Shown: one piece after another, positions 22,642 through 35,300 of the stretch
How the letters are laid out: each line of letters starts with the position of its first letter
Position numbering within the stretch: position 1 is the first letter of the stretch
DNA from: Chalciporus piperatus
Taxonomy: Eukaryota > Basidiomycota > Agaricomycetes > Boletales > Boletaceae
Assembly: GCA_038093975.1 (NCBI GenBank)
Contig: JBBPTG010000141.1
Coordinates: 1-64,000 of the forward strand
Direction: 5' to 3'
Length of the DNA: 64,000 bases
The notes under the pieces: model-generated
Databases searched by the model: none
The model's input: the letters and a program-made list of their open reading frames with translations, nothing else
Told to the model about the DNA's origin: nothing
Program-made: the position numbers and the translations under genes

Positions 22642-24999
22642 ATGATTCCAGTCGGAAAGTTGTTGCTTTCTGTGTTTGCCTCTTCGACAGCTCTCGGCCT
22701 GTGGAAGCTCTTCCGGATCGTGTACCAGCAATGGGCAACTCCCCTACGTCAGCTACGCGGGCCCAAACCGACCAGTTTGATTTTCGGAAATTTGAGCGAT
22801 TTGTTGAATGCTGTGAGTAACCTTTTGTAAACTGCAAGTGGTGTGGTTCCAAACGTCTGCCTCTAGGACCGCACAGTGGTTCATGAAAACTGGGTGAAGG
22901 AGTACGGGAGCACGATCGCGTACAAAGAGTTTGCCTTCCATGCACGGCGTTCACCTTGCAATTAATATGTGCCAACATTGTTGACGCGATCTATCTAGAT
23001 GTTATTCACTATGGACATGCGTGCCATCAACCATATCCTCACTCACAGCAACGACTACCACAAGCCGTCTGTTGTCAGATATGCCCTATCCGAACTTCTT
23101 GGTGAAGGTGAGTTCATCTGTCGTTCTTTGCGTTGGCTCGCAACAAAGCCAGCATCACATAGGTCTCCTTGTCGTAGAAGGTTCGAAGCATCGTCAGCAG
23201 GTCGGTCTGTCATTCTCCTCGGAATGGACATCTTCTGATTCCCCCGCCCTCACAGAGACATGTGATGGTAGACAAACTGTTCGTCTTTGGGGACGCAAAT
23301 GGGTTAATTGATTGTTATTCAGAATCCTGCGTTCGGTCCTGCCCAAATCCGGGGCCTGACAGACATCTTCCTTGCGAAAGCCATTCAGGTATGTTGGACG
23401 AGTATACTTCGCCATTCAGTACCAACCGTCACTGCGCAGCTCCGTGATATTTGGTCTTCTGAACTCGCCAGAGATGAAAGTACGACGGGTATACGTGTCG
23501 ATGTCATGCCGTGGTTGAGCAAGATGACGCTTGATATCATCGGTCTGGCAGGTGATCTTTGTTTTTGCCCGTTCACAGGGCGAAGAGACTGATAGCGGGT
23601 AGGTTTTAACTACACATTCGATGCACTCAATGAGAACGGGAGGCCAAACGAGCTGAACCAAGCGTTTTCGATGGCCATCGCGTCAACTCGCAGGTCAGCC
23701 TTACTCCCTATATTGCAGGGGCAAATCCCGCCTCTGCGTCTCATCGTCAGTGTTTGCACATTTTGCAAGAACTTTAAAGCTCATCTCTGTTGCGCTCGAC
23801 AGCCCAGTGATGTTGGACGCAAACTTCAAGTCTCCCGACAAACGACGATGCGAATTGGTAACGAACTGCTCGCGGATGCTAAGGCAGTAGCTCGCGCGAG
23901 TGCAACTGAGAAGGGTGAGGTAGAAAGTGGCAACATGAAGGGTCGGGACTTGCTATCGCTGTTGGTGAAAGCGAACATGGCTACTGACATCCCAGAGAGT
24001 CAAAGGATGTCAGATGAGGACGTGTTGGCCCGTGCGTACCGCCTCGTTCATCCACTTTAGCTTCCCTGACTTGTTCTTTCGCAGAGGTTCCTACATTTTT
24101 GATCGCAGGCCACGAAACGACAAGGTATGGTTCTGTTTTCGCGAGCGCTTGGCCACTGACGACGGGCGCATCGTAGTACGGCGACTACTTGGGCGCTCTA
24201 TGCAATGACGCAAGCGCCTCATGTTCAGGAAAAGCTCAGAGCAGAACTCCTGTCGGTCGACACTGAAACGCCATCAATGGATGATCTCATGGCGCTTCCC
24301 TACCTTGATGCTGTCGTACGAGAGACACTGCGCGTTCACCCCCCGGTTCCCAACAGCAAACGAGTCGCTATGAAGGATGACGTCATACCTGTCGACAAGC
24401 CGTTCAAGGACAAGTATGGTGTCACTCACAACTTTATCAGGTGGGTCCAAAAGCCTGCGTTTGATATGGATTTCGTCAGTGATGGGTTTGACTGTTGCGT
24501 ACAGTATCAGCAAGGGCGATAATATCTATATCCCTGTTCTGGAAATCAACCGGTCTGAGGAGCTATGGGGGCCCGATGCCCATCAGTTTAGGTACGTCAT
24601 TGCTCGTGCTCAGTGGGCGGGGGTGATTAGTCACTGACGCCCCGTTGCTGCATCTACAGGCCTGAGCGGTGGGAGAACGCACCCGAGACCATTTCGCATA
24701 TCCCAGGTGTATGGGGCCATCTGATGACCTTCCTTGGCGGGCCCAGAGCCTGCATTGGGTATCGATTCTCCGTTGTAGAGTAAGTACTGCTGGTTTTGTC
24801 TATCATCCAGAGTTACTGAGATGATGGGTGTTACAGGACGAAGGCGATCTTATTTACGCTGATCCGGGCATTTGAGTTTGAGCTCGCTGTACCTGTGAGC
24901 GAGGTTGGAAAAAAGTTGACGATGGTTCAGAGACCTGTCTTGCGGAGCGAACCGGACAAGCCGCAACTTCCGTTGTTGGTCAAACCGTATCGGGGTTGA
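22642..24999 (+). CDS. Cytochrome P450 monooxygenase, copy 1
   Basis: Membrane-anchored microsomal P450. Features in order: hydrophobic anchor after [15 protein letters not shown], a proline/glycine hinge ([13 protein letters not shown]), I-helix [15 protein letters not shown]-helix [10 protein letters not shown] (ExxR), PERWEN and the heme loop [14 protein letters not shown] with the cysteine ligand. More than ten short introns are present, including a 12-nt exon at 23256-23267 shared with copy 2. One junction is odd: after FAF (about 22940) there is no GT donor where copy 2 has GTATGA; a GC donor or loss of function are both possible. The downstream exons stay in frame, so function is not excluded. 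It is followed by a WD40 gene in the same direction. Substrate unknown. Confidence 0.8.
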
Positions 25000-25399
25000 A
25001 CGTTGTGTATGTGAGGCTCTGGTGGGGGGAGCAGTAGACTGGTGCGGATATTGTTGACATGTCGTATCCGGGAGCGGAGGTTGTGACTGTTCAATGTGTA
25101 AATTTCGAATCGTGGTGCACGCATTCGTGTGCTTGTAGTAAAGTATATCGCTGCTGGAAGGATTCAACAACTTCCATGATGTCAAACCTTTTTATTATGA
25201 CTGAATCACAGTGTTCACAGCCAGCGCAAGCACAGTCTACATGAGTGGTCAGTTGTATTTTATGATCCCATCAAGCAAACGATCTCTAGCAAGAGTCAAA
25301 ATAAGGGAATGGCACGCTATCCTGGTTTCAGTGATGGTCTCGGCAGTGAGCGCGTGGCAACGACGACTACTACCAGTCACTGTCACTATAATATCCCGC

Positions 25400-25470
25400 A
25401 CCCGGCCCCTCGAAATTTGTGGGCTAAATTTTGTGAATGAACGACTCGCGATAAAGATCACGCCGCCATC
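25400..25470 (+). repeat. Dispersed short repeat, copy 2
   Basis: tcgaaatttgtgggctaaat near 25418, reverse complement of copy 1. It lies in the upstream region of WD40 copy 1, in the same place as copy 4 relative to WD40 copy 3. Just downstream, the phrase gttcacacagtggaccc is shared by all three WD40 copies. Confidence 0.6.
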
Positions 25471-26463
25471 GTTCAGGCAAATAAATGACGCCCATTGTTC
25501 ACACAGTGGACCCACTGACGCCTACATTTGGGCCAGGGAATGTCTTCAGCAACACGAGGCTGGTTTGAACTTCCAAACAACGCTCACTCGATCGTCCAGG
25601 TTGTTGCACTGATCCTTCATCTCCTTGTCCGTGACTCACTCCTACCTCCATCTAGACGCACGACCATGGAGGTCTCGCAGGAACAACCGACAGAGAGTAC
25701 CCCCAGCCCGCTATTGACCGTGACCATATTGGCAACTGAGAGTCACGACTCAATAACTTCTATCGCATGGCTTCCTGGTGACCGTATCGTCACTAGCTCA
25801 TTCAAGGGCACTGTGCAGATCTGGAATTCAACGGACGGCACACAAGTGGGGGCTTCAATGGAGAACAGGGCAGCTGGCTCGGCCATGGTGGCCACTAAAG
25901 ATGGGAGGATCTTTGCATTTTCAATGCTGATGAAACACCTGAAAGTCTGGAGCGTGGATACGCAGGAAGTGGTAGAGGACGTGTCCGAGAAACTGGAACG
26001 CCATGGGCCTGGCTCTGTTGAAGTTCTACGGATGGCATTGTCACCGAACGAAGAGCTCCTCGCAACTTATCACGATCGGTGTACTATCGTCTGGGAGATC
26101 GCGGGGGCTATGCAGGTCAAACATTACATCCGATGCGACAGGGACCGGTGGTGGTTTCGTTCCCTCCCCGATCATGCGCAGGCAGCGTGTTTCTCTCCGG
26201 ATAGCAGGCGAATCGCGCTATCCACCCGGTCCGGATTCATTATTCACGACGTGGAAACTGGTGAGAGCATCCTTGAGCTAGACCTTGTTGAAGCCGATGA
26301 ATACAATGTGTACTACCCTGTCCCCGGGCCATGGTCACTTGATGGAGCTCAACTTCTTTGTGGCTACTTCCTGAGCCTGGGCTACACGAGTAAAATCCGT
26401 TGTTTCAGATCTGACACGGGCGAGCCCACAGGCGAGCCATGGGTTGCGCACTTTGGTCGTTTA

Positions 26464-26530
26464 GGGCCCGTTCGGCAGCCCTCGTTTTGCGTCCGTTTCG
26501 TTTCGTTTTGCTCCGTTTTGAGTTCCCACC
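26464..26530 (+). repeat. MITE left terminal inverted repeat
   Basis: 67 bp, identical to the reverse complement of 27126-27192. Confidence 0.92.
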
Positions 26531-26637
26531 ATTTTTTGGCGCTGTGACGCTTGTGTGACGCCTACCAATAATGGAAAAACAGTATGACATCTGAGTGCGA
26601 AATTTCTCAACGGCGTGCAGCGCCAACCACACCAATA

Positions 26638-26655
26638 GCCCTAACCCTAATCCTA
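26638..26655 (-). repeat. Telomere-like repeat in left MITE arm
   Basis: Reads ccctaaccctaatcctaa, i.e. two units of the TTAGGG-type repeat on the minus strand plus a variant one. The matching arm has the plus orientation at 27017-27031. Confidence 0.75.
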
Positions 26656-27016
26656 ACTTGATATTCCTAAACCTCACCCTACTTTCAATACCCACTAAAC
26701 CTCATCCTATCCTTAGGTAGTTGGTTTGAGTTGATTGTTTTATTTTATACATCATTTGGCTGGAGAAATGTGTAAGCATATTGATGAAATGGGATGGTCA
26801 TAGCTTGTCGGAGTTCAAAGTCATAGTATATATATATTATTTTAAAAGAGTTCATTGAATACCACAGCATCAGAATCTTCTGAATATAATATAATAAATT
26901 GCCTGGACTTGTTAGACACACCTTGTTGGGTCTCGTCTACCATCTCATTCGCCACCATACTGTCAGGTTGGGGTTTAGGGGTTATTTGGGGTCAATCACA
27001 TCTACTATACATTAGA

Positions 27017-27031
27017 GTTAGGGTTAGGGTT
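27017..27031 (+). repeat. Telomere-like repeat in right MITE arm
   Basis: gttagggttagggtt: two TTAGGG units and part of a third, opposite to the left arm. It is part of the element, not a chromosome end. Confidence 0.75.
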
Positions 27032-27125
27032 ATTGGGGAAGCACTGGTTCGGCGCTGCGCGCCGCTGGGGTTATTTTGAACTCAGACGTCGTTCCATATA
27101 TGGCAGGCGTGACAATGTTCAAACG

Positions 27126-27192
27126 GGTGGGAACTCAAAACGGAGCAAAACGAAACGAAACGGACGCAAAACGAGGGCTGCCGAACGGGCCC
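27126..27192 (-). repeat. MITE right terminal inverted repeat
   Basis: 67 bp, reverse complement of 26464-26530. The matching target duplication TTA is at 26461-26463 and 27193-27195. Confidence 0.92.
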
Positions 27193-28297
27193 TTAACGCA
27201 TCTGCACCTCTCACCTAATGGCAAGTGTCTCGCAAGTGCCAATGCTACTTCCCATGCCCGGAAGGACACAATTCGCTTTTGGGATGCGAAATCATGGAAC
27301 CCTATCGGAGAGCCACCCCCCCATCAAATGAATATCTGTGCAATCGCATTCTCGCCTTCAGGAGAGTTCCTTGTCTCTGCCGAGCAGGGCAGGCGCTTCC
27401 ACATCTGGCGTGTCCCCTCGCAGAATGACGATGATGGAGAGGTACCACCATTTGCTTATGATCAGTTCCTTAACTCACCTCAACACTGTAGGCACTACAT
27501 CCCCTCCTCGACGTGCGTTCCAGGTCCGGCTGCCTGCTGTTTCTGACCTTCATCATATCTATAGATGTCAGCGGTGGTCTCGCCTGATGCCAGCGGTCCT
27601 TCGACTATCCCCAACCTTGATTTTGTTGATGTGAGTTCGGATACTATACATGTCTCCTTCCCGATTTGGATTCCTCCCGCTGACGATCATCAGATCCCCG
27701 AACCACGTCGACCGGCACTTCAAGATCGCTCGCAAGCGAGAGAAAACCCATCCCGCGACGGTCCCCGCGTGCAGCAGAATAATTTACCATTCCGTTGGCA
27801 GTGGTGGAAGAGAATGCCTCGCATCGTATTCAATCGAGTGCACCAAATATATCCAGGATACGCGCCGCCAGTAAGCTAATCACTCTCCCGTTCATCACGA
27901 ATGCTCAAGTCTGTCTCTCGAACAGCGTACGTACGTCGCGTCGAGGCACAGCGTGAATGATGAGAGTGTGCATTCACGTACTCGAACTCCACCTGGAGAC
28001 GACCCACCTCTCACGATCCTTGTTGAATCCTCGTCCGGAGAGGAGAGCAGTGAGGATTCGAGTACTACTCCTACGACTGACCTCGAGGTTGAACAAATTG
28101 GATGTTGCGGCTTTTTCGCGCGTCGACAGCCTGTGCCTGGAGCACCCGCAGCTCGGGGGCGACAAGATGTTGCTCCGGTTGTCGAGAGGACTTCGCGCGG
28201 TACTTCTCCGCTCGACTCCGGCAACACACCCATCCCCGTACCTTCCTCCATCCCCCCTGTATCGCAGGATATTCTGAACCTCTCTGCCGTTGTATGA

Positions 28298-29303
28298 ATA
28301 ACAAATACACCGAGCTCTGATGACAGATCTACATATGCGATATATATATGGGGGCGATAAGATAGACACAGACAACGAAAGCAGACCCTGGCTGAGCGGC
28401 CATATGAGATTCAGATATATTCCATGCCAGTTACAGTTGACTCTGACCTTCGTTTCACTCGACGATCGCGAATTCAGACGAGACTACTCGGAACTTAGTC
28501 GTATTCAATTGCAAGTTCCCGGCTCGGGGTGATTGACCTGCCATAACAACTCGAACTTCTCTCCTTGCGAGTGCCACAGGAGTCGCTCAAGCATCCTCAC
28601 ACTCCCTCCGACCAACCTCCGACAGTCATGCAGTGGTATATTGATCAAAGTTACACGGATATGTATCATGCACAACTCTTCACACCTGGCTCGGAAGGCC
28701 TGGAGCGCTCACTAGTACCGTGACATGTACTAAGCGCTTGTAAGCGCTGACACACTATGCTCTTGGGGTCGTGAATTATGATTTACATCCCAGTCGCGAT
28801 GACATCGGTCAACTAAACACGAAGGGTGGCAGACGCTATTTTGGGCTTATTCTGGAGCTCTCTCAAAAGTCGGTGCTTGGTTTTTGGTTGTGTAAGAGAA
28901 AAGAAGAGATGGTGGGCAATGCCAATGATTATGAAACAGAGCTGACAACTGTTTGTCTATTGCACTGACTTGTTGTACAATCGTAGTCTATCCAGCATAT
29001 ACAATTCCAACCCATAAGTAAGGGAAGCAATTGGGAAGCAAACAATGTACTGTACTGCTTGCGCCGAGGAGGTCTCGTCCTAATTGGTTATGTCGCGTGG
29101 CTACTTGGCTGTGCACTACTACACATTGAATACACTCCTTGCCCTCAACTGCATCAAGCCCTGCACAGACCCACGACCGTTCTCGTTAGCAGCTTGTCGC
29201 TGCCTGCACCATTTCAACGCCAACTGAACTTCCGCTTTTTCAAAGAGTAGCCGACCTGAGAGAAGTCAGGTCCCGAAACAGCAGCTCAAGCAACAAACAC
29301 ACG
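28298..29303. other. 1 kb intergenic, no gene recognised
   Basis: A short TA-rich run lies near 28338-28350. No protein family or repeat was seen; the right part is presumably the promoter of the large ATPase gene. Confidence 0.45.
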
Positions 29304-32300
29304 AATGGCACATGACCGCGATGCATTGGTATGTCAAAAGGCATCGCTCACAAGCTTACTCTCACCTGTGAATCATTTAGTGGCAAACCGGACAGGACGA
29401 GTCAGTAGAGGTCAACCAGCGTGCACTGATCGACAAGGTCCTCGCACGCTACTCCGGGGAGTTCACCGGTGAGCGGTCATGGGGGTTTGAATGTATCTGT
29501 GGCGGGCCTTTCTCAACGTTACGGCGACGGTAGTATTCCGGGAGCTCCTGCAAAACTCGGATGATGCGCGATCGTCTGCAGTGGAGATTCGATTCGAGAC
29601 GGCTGGATTCTTGCGTCGGAAGGAAGGGAAGGAGGGAGATGTGGATACGCCAACGCTCCCTAACTTGAAGACGACACATGTGCGCGAGCTTGCTTTCGTC
29701 AGGTGCATCCGGAGGTGTCCCGCTAATCGTTCATCTTCCCAGGTCGTGCAATGGACGTTTAGAAACAATGGAATCACTTTTAGAGACGAGGATTGGACGA
29801 GACTGCGCAAGATTGGTCTGTTATTCTTATTGTATGTCTGTCCTGCTCTTTTTTGATGCTTCGCATGTTACCAGCTGAGGGCAACCCTGACGAGGAGAAG
29901 ATCGGCGCATTTGGCGTTGGTAGGTTTTGTGTTCTTCTGTGCATTGACTTATGGATGAACCATGAACACTTGGATAGGATTTTACAGTTTGTTTTCCGTG
30001 ACGGAGAACCCATTCGTATCCTCTGGAGGTATGGTTGTCCTATATTTCGCAATCCCGATTTCCAACCCTCCTTTCAGGGCACGGAATGCAATTTTATTGG
30101 AAAGAGAACAAGGATCAGGTATCGACAATCTTGTCCGCAATGAGTATTGTTCTGATTCTGTTACCTGTCAGCTAAACGTTCGTCGTGGTGATCTCCCGTC
30201 CAAAGGGACGTCGGATCCATGGACGACATTTGAGATGACGCTGCGGGAGGCTGGCCCGATACCGCCAGCGTTTGATTTCATGAGATTTCTCGCATCTTCG
30301 ATCACATTCATGGTTCACCTTAATGACGTCGCCGTATTTTTCAACGAGCATCGCATCGGCCATATCAAGAAATCCCCAGGGGTCGCTAAGGCTATAGATC
30401 TTCCTAAAGGACTGAAACGATCTAGTCACTTGAGTGTCATGAACGTAAAGGAGGTGCAATCCCATCGTGAGTTTTTCACTTTTTTACAAGTGTGTCCGCT
30501 AACCCTTGAACATGACATAGCAATCAGAATTAAGGCAGAGGTCATGCATGCAGTATATGCTGCTGGTACTGAGAAACGTCCATTGCTAGAGATCGTAGAG
30601 CTTCACAAGCCCAAAGGCGGCTTCTTCTCATCACTCGTCTCCGCATTTACGGCTCCATCGACGCCTCAACCCAATACGCCACCTCTACCGCAGGCACCGC
30701 CGAAGGAACCGACGGAGTTACACGAGGTGAACGTGACTTTGACCGTGTTTACTGCGGAAGTGGGCGTCAAGGTAGACAAGAAGCTTTCTGCGGAACTGCT
30801 CCGGTCCACGAAGAAGAATCCTCCTACACAGCTCAAGTATAATTTGATATATGTGAGCGATCTTGAGTCCTTTTCTTCGTGCGGACTTATCATTCCATGC
30901 CAAGACTGGGAAAGACGAGTATGATCAGAGTCTTGCTGATGAGAAGAAGCAGCCTGCCTCATGTGGAAGTATATTCCAAGGGCTGCGCGCGGATTTGAAC
31001 GGGTCTGTATTGGGTGTCAACCTTGGCCTTTCTCGACTGATGTAGTTCTAGGGCCGGGCATGCTCGTGTTTTCATCGTTCGTGACGAAAGCTCGTCTCGC
31101 TACACCTTTGCTAATCCATTCATGTAGGGACATGCTACTGGTCAGACGACGGGTATTGGTGGCCATATGGCGTCACGATTCATCCCTACAGTTGAACGTG
31201 AATCGATTGATCTCGTGTAAGCCGATACTTTCCTTCATAGCCCTGCTCTGCACTCATATTGTGCTGAAGTGACAGGAACGTTGCCAGTGAGCATCACTTG
31301 TTATTGCTGGTTATCGACTCGCCCTTACCTGTCTCAAGTCTGGAACAAGGAACTGCTCTATGTCGGAGGCTTCTTATCCCGTGCTGCGTATGATTTAGAG
31401 CTGTCTAACATCCACAATCTATGGGAGGGAGCAGCCAAATCCAGCGGTAATTCAGACTTCCGACCACCACAAGAGTTGGAGGATTGGCTGCGTCAGCGCT
31501 TCCTTCACGTTCTCAAATTCTTTACATTTAATCATTCCACTCCGTCATCCGAAGTCGCGCGGTTACTGGAGGCTTCCTTTTACTCGTGCTCAACATTGCC
31601 TTTGAGACTTCTCTCGTCTGCTGGCGTCCGCGGAGCTCCAGATATCAAGGAATCCGATCCTGTCTTTTCTCAGTTCCTTAAGCACCTACCAGTTTTACCA
31701 CAAGCTGTCATTCAGGAGGGTTCGCGCACGATCAAAGCGCTCCAAGATCAGGGCATGATCTCACCCATCACTTTCGTCGACGTCTTGCAAGAGCTTCGCC
31801 AACATCCTCTCGATGAAGATGAGCTAGTTGCATGTCTTAAATGGTGGACCGGCCTAAAGCAGGACGCCTCGGATGTCAATATGGCTCAGATTCGCGTGCA
31901 ATTATTGAACGCAGCGGTGCTCAGCGGTGCGGATGGAAGGATTCTCCCGTTGTCATCGGTTCGGTATTTCATCAATACGAAGACGCTTGGAGTACATATC
32001 CCTTTGGATGGACCGCTCCCCTTATCCCTCATGCCTCTGAGCATCACGAAACACTTGGCTCCCGCGGACCTCACGAGTTTCAATTGGCGAGAGTTTACTA
32101 TCATCGATTGGCTACAGCACATTTCGAAACCCGATGTCATGTCTGCCAATCCGGAACATGACTTCACCAAGTCCGCCGCCTGGGCCGAGAGAGTACTCAC
32201 CATTCTTTCTCGCGTGTGGTCGTCGTTGTCGAACGAGATGCACGCTTCGGCAAAGGCGGTGTTCACTGGTCACAAGTGCATCCCTACGACGAGCGGTCTC

Positions 32301-35300
32301 CATACCCCCGAGCTCTCCTACTTCCCCAACGCGAACATGACACTCTTCGACGACCTGCCTATGGTGACGTTTCCGTCCGGTTCGACTATCAAGGTACAGA
32401 TGGAGAAGCTGCTGTCCTTCATCGGCGTCCGGAAACACGTCGATCTCCAGCTCATATTCGACCGGTAAGTCGTCACGTGAGGTTCCAACATTTCTTTCGC
32501 TGATACGAGACGACGGAATCCATTTAGGATGGTGAAAACGGGTGATTGGAGTCTCTCTGACCTCGTTAGCCATCTCGTTCAGATACGAGATACCCTCACA
32601 ATGGAAGAACTTTCGAGACTGGCGTCGACTGCGGCGTTTACAAAGGAAGGCGGAGAGATAGATCCGGGGAAGAAGAAGGCGCGTTTCTGTGCTCGCGAAC
32701 TCTACGAGCCGGCAGATATCTTGCGGCAACTTCAACTGCCCGTGATCGACTGGGGCGAGAAGTCGAAGTGGCGGAATAACTCCGAGGAAGGTTGGTCCAT
32801 TGTTCATAGTCACACCGAAAATGCAGCTGACGTGCTTGGTATTGTAGCGAAATTGCTGTATCGCCTTGGGTTGCGTCGAGTTCCACCTCTGGAGACGACA
32901 GTGAAGATTTGTGCTTCATCAGATGCGACGGTGAGGACGATTGCATTCAAGTATTTGTGCGACAACATTCCTTCGAAGTATCCGGAGTACAATCCGGACA
33001 GCTTTGCGCACGTTGCATTCATACCTTCGGAGAGTGAGGACGGTAGTCATCTGGGAAAGCTGGGGGAGGTACCACGGATCATTCAGGGTCTCCGGTAACT
33101 TCGTTGACGCCCTCCTTTGTGCAGGTCTTTTCTGGGACCCAGTGGAAGGCCCTTGGGTTTTCTGTGGTTCAGGATAGTTGTCGTGAAGCCGCTGTCAGCA
33201 AACTAGGTATTCAACCACACCCACCTACGTCGATGCTCCTTTCCGTGTTGGAGAGAACGCCACCATCGAACGAGGCGATCGCCCGTCAATGGTTTGAAGT
33301 TCTGTCTGAGCGTATCTCGAGTGAGTGATTCTCAAGCGAGTTTCTCTTGACTTTGACCTAATGCGATACGTAGGTTTCACTCAACCCCAGTTGACCATCC
33401 TATCGAAGTTGCCGATCGTACCGACGAAGGGATCGGGTTCTCAGCAGTTGCGTTGGTTAGCTCCCTCACAATGTTATCTTGGCGATGGTACGAAAGGCGA
33501 GTTCCATTCGAAGTTGTTCGTCTTCGTCGACTTTGGTTCCGTTGCGAACCGTTTTTTGAGCGCGTGTGGTTCGAAGAATGAGCCCTCGGTGGAAGAGGTC
33601 GCGGAGATCCTGATTTCTGACCCCAAGAAATTCTATGAGCTTTCTGGAGGGTATGAAAAGTACGTACCGAACCTTTTTGATCGGCCGATTTATGAGCTTG
33701 CTGATTCGTGTCATAGTTATTTGGTGGAGTTGCGCAATCTCGCGGTTAACAGTCGATTCATCCTCCCTGGCACTTTCAACAAGATGAAGATCACACCCAT
33801 TTTGCTCGGGATACGTCGCGAGAAAGCGTCAAAGACTACGTTGGAGAAAATCTTGCCGGTGGAATGGGATGAGGACGGATGGGAAGACCTGCATGATCTA
33901 CGGAAACCGGGGGAGATCGTCATCGCCGACGATACGAACGCGTATCAGCTCTTTAGCGATTCTATCTTCGCGGCACCACAAGAGGACCTTTTGGAAGGTG
34001 CGCACACTGAGTGTCGATGAGGATATTCGATGACCCTGTCCGCTAGGCTTCTATGCGTCCCTCGGATCTAAACGACTGAGCAACGTCGTTCGGGAGGAAT
34101 ACAAAGTATCGAACGAGATCCAGAACGCCAAGACTGCTGCGGACGTCCGAGCCCTGGTCCTCGAGAGGCTTCCTCTCTTCCTCCACGAGCATACACACAC
34201 CCGTACGAAAGTCACTCTCTCGTGGCTGTCGAGCGCACAGAACTTCAAAGTGAAGGTATTCGGGAAGTTGGTGGTTTCCAAGACGCTTGACATTGGGAGT
34301 GGCAAGACGACTCGGACGCAGGATGCGTCGGCGGCCGCGAAGCGGGTCGGACAGGGACCGATCGAACTGTGGCTTTCACATGGCGCGCAGGTCGACATGT
34401 ATGAGTAAGTTGCCTTGCGCTACTTTATCGTCGTCTTGAGTTGGTGATATCATTCGACAAGGGTTGCGACATCTCTGTGCCGGCTGTTATTCGAGAAAGC
34501 CAAGGTCAACGATGCGCTCTTGTTCATGACGATTCTTTCTACCGACTTGAAAGCTTTGAAACGAAGAGGCTACAACGGTCAGTACCCATGTAAATCTCCA
34601 TCTGCGCTCGCTTTCTGACGAATCTTTTCCTAGTTGATAAGATTCTCAAGCAACAGCAGCAAGAGAGGAGACTTGCGGAAGAAGCAAGGATAAGTCGTTA
34701 CATCGGATCAGAAGTGTCCAATTCATCGACGACTCTCGTACCTCAACCATTTGCGCCCCAACCTGTCGTAGCAGGTCAGCCCAATCCTGCCAGCACACGT
34801 TCCAAGTCGCCTACCCGACACCCCGGGTTGCCGGGAGGTTGGGAACCCGCGCCAGCATCATCGCCCCCTCCTACACTACGTCCTCCGCCTCCGCCACAAC
34901 TTGTATCGCCACCTCCAACGACTCGTGTTGCCCCAGACGTCCCACCACGAAATCCAGAGCCCCTGATTCCAACGATTCCATCAATACCCGAGGCGATCAA
35001 CCATGGTGCATACCCAATTAGTAACGCATTTCAGAATTTGAAGCGCAAGCTCGTTTCACACGTGCCATCTACCTCGGAGACTGTTCGATCTGGTCCCTCC
35101 CCGCCAACCCCTCAGTAAGCGCAATTTGGCCTTTGCAATGTAAAGCTGACCTTGTTATCTCAGGCCTACGCGACATGTCACGCCTCATAGTAACATACGT
35201 GAGTCATCCTAACTTTGTCGTGGACGCTTTCCGACGGGTGCTTCGTCTAGGCGCCAACGTCGACATGGCGATTAGGGCTTGCAAGCCTGAACAAGGAACA

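Larger units (their letters stand above)
26464..27192. mobile_element. MITE of PIF/Harbinger (Tourist-like) type
   Basis: Ends are 67-bp inverted repeats that match base for base (26464-26530 and 27126-27192), starting GGGCCCGTTCGGCAGCCC. The insertion is flanked by TTA on both sides. TTA duplication with GG-starting ends fits PIF/Harbinger. No transposase frame is inside. Inward of the perfect ends the two arms stay alignable for roughly another 100 bp but diverged, and include telomere-like repeats. Confidence 0.88.
25666..28297 (+). pseudogene. WD40-repeat protein, copy 1, interrupted by a MITE
   Basis: From ATG 25666 (MEVSQEQPTESTPSPLLTV), the protein has WD40 blades such as ITSIAWLPGDRIVTS and GTVQIWNSTDGTQVG, collinear with the copy at 45194. 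At 26461 the frame runs into a 729-bp inverted-repeat element and soon ends. Coding homology resumes at 27193 (HLHLSPNGKCLASANAT) and continues through a last blade, FSPSGEFLVSAE, then a basic stretch and a Ser/Pro-rich tail ending at 28297, with introns near 27518-27565, 27631-27693 and 27872-27926. The insertion adds a multiple of three bases (729 plus a 3-bp duplication), but contains stops. Unless the element is spliced out, the product is truncated after about 290 residues. Family function unknown. Confidence 0.8.

Noticed and set aside
25040..25250. Continuation of P450 copy 1 past 24999
   Set aside because: The protein ends in the normal [12 protein letters not shown] terminus; later frames are unrelated.
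26638..27031. Internal telomere or chromosome fusion point
   Set aside because: Only two to three units, in inverted orientation, and both within the bounded MITE.
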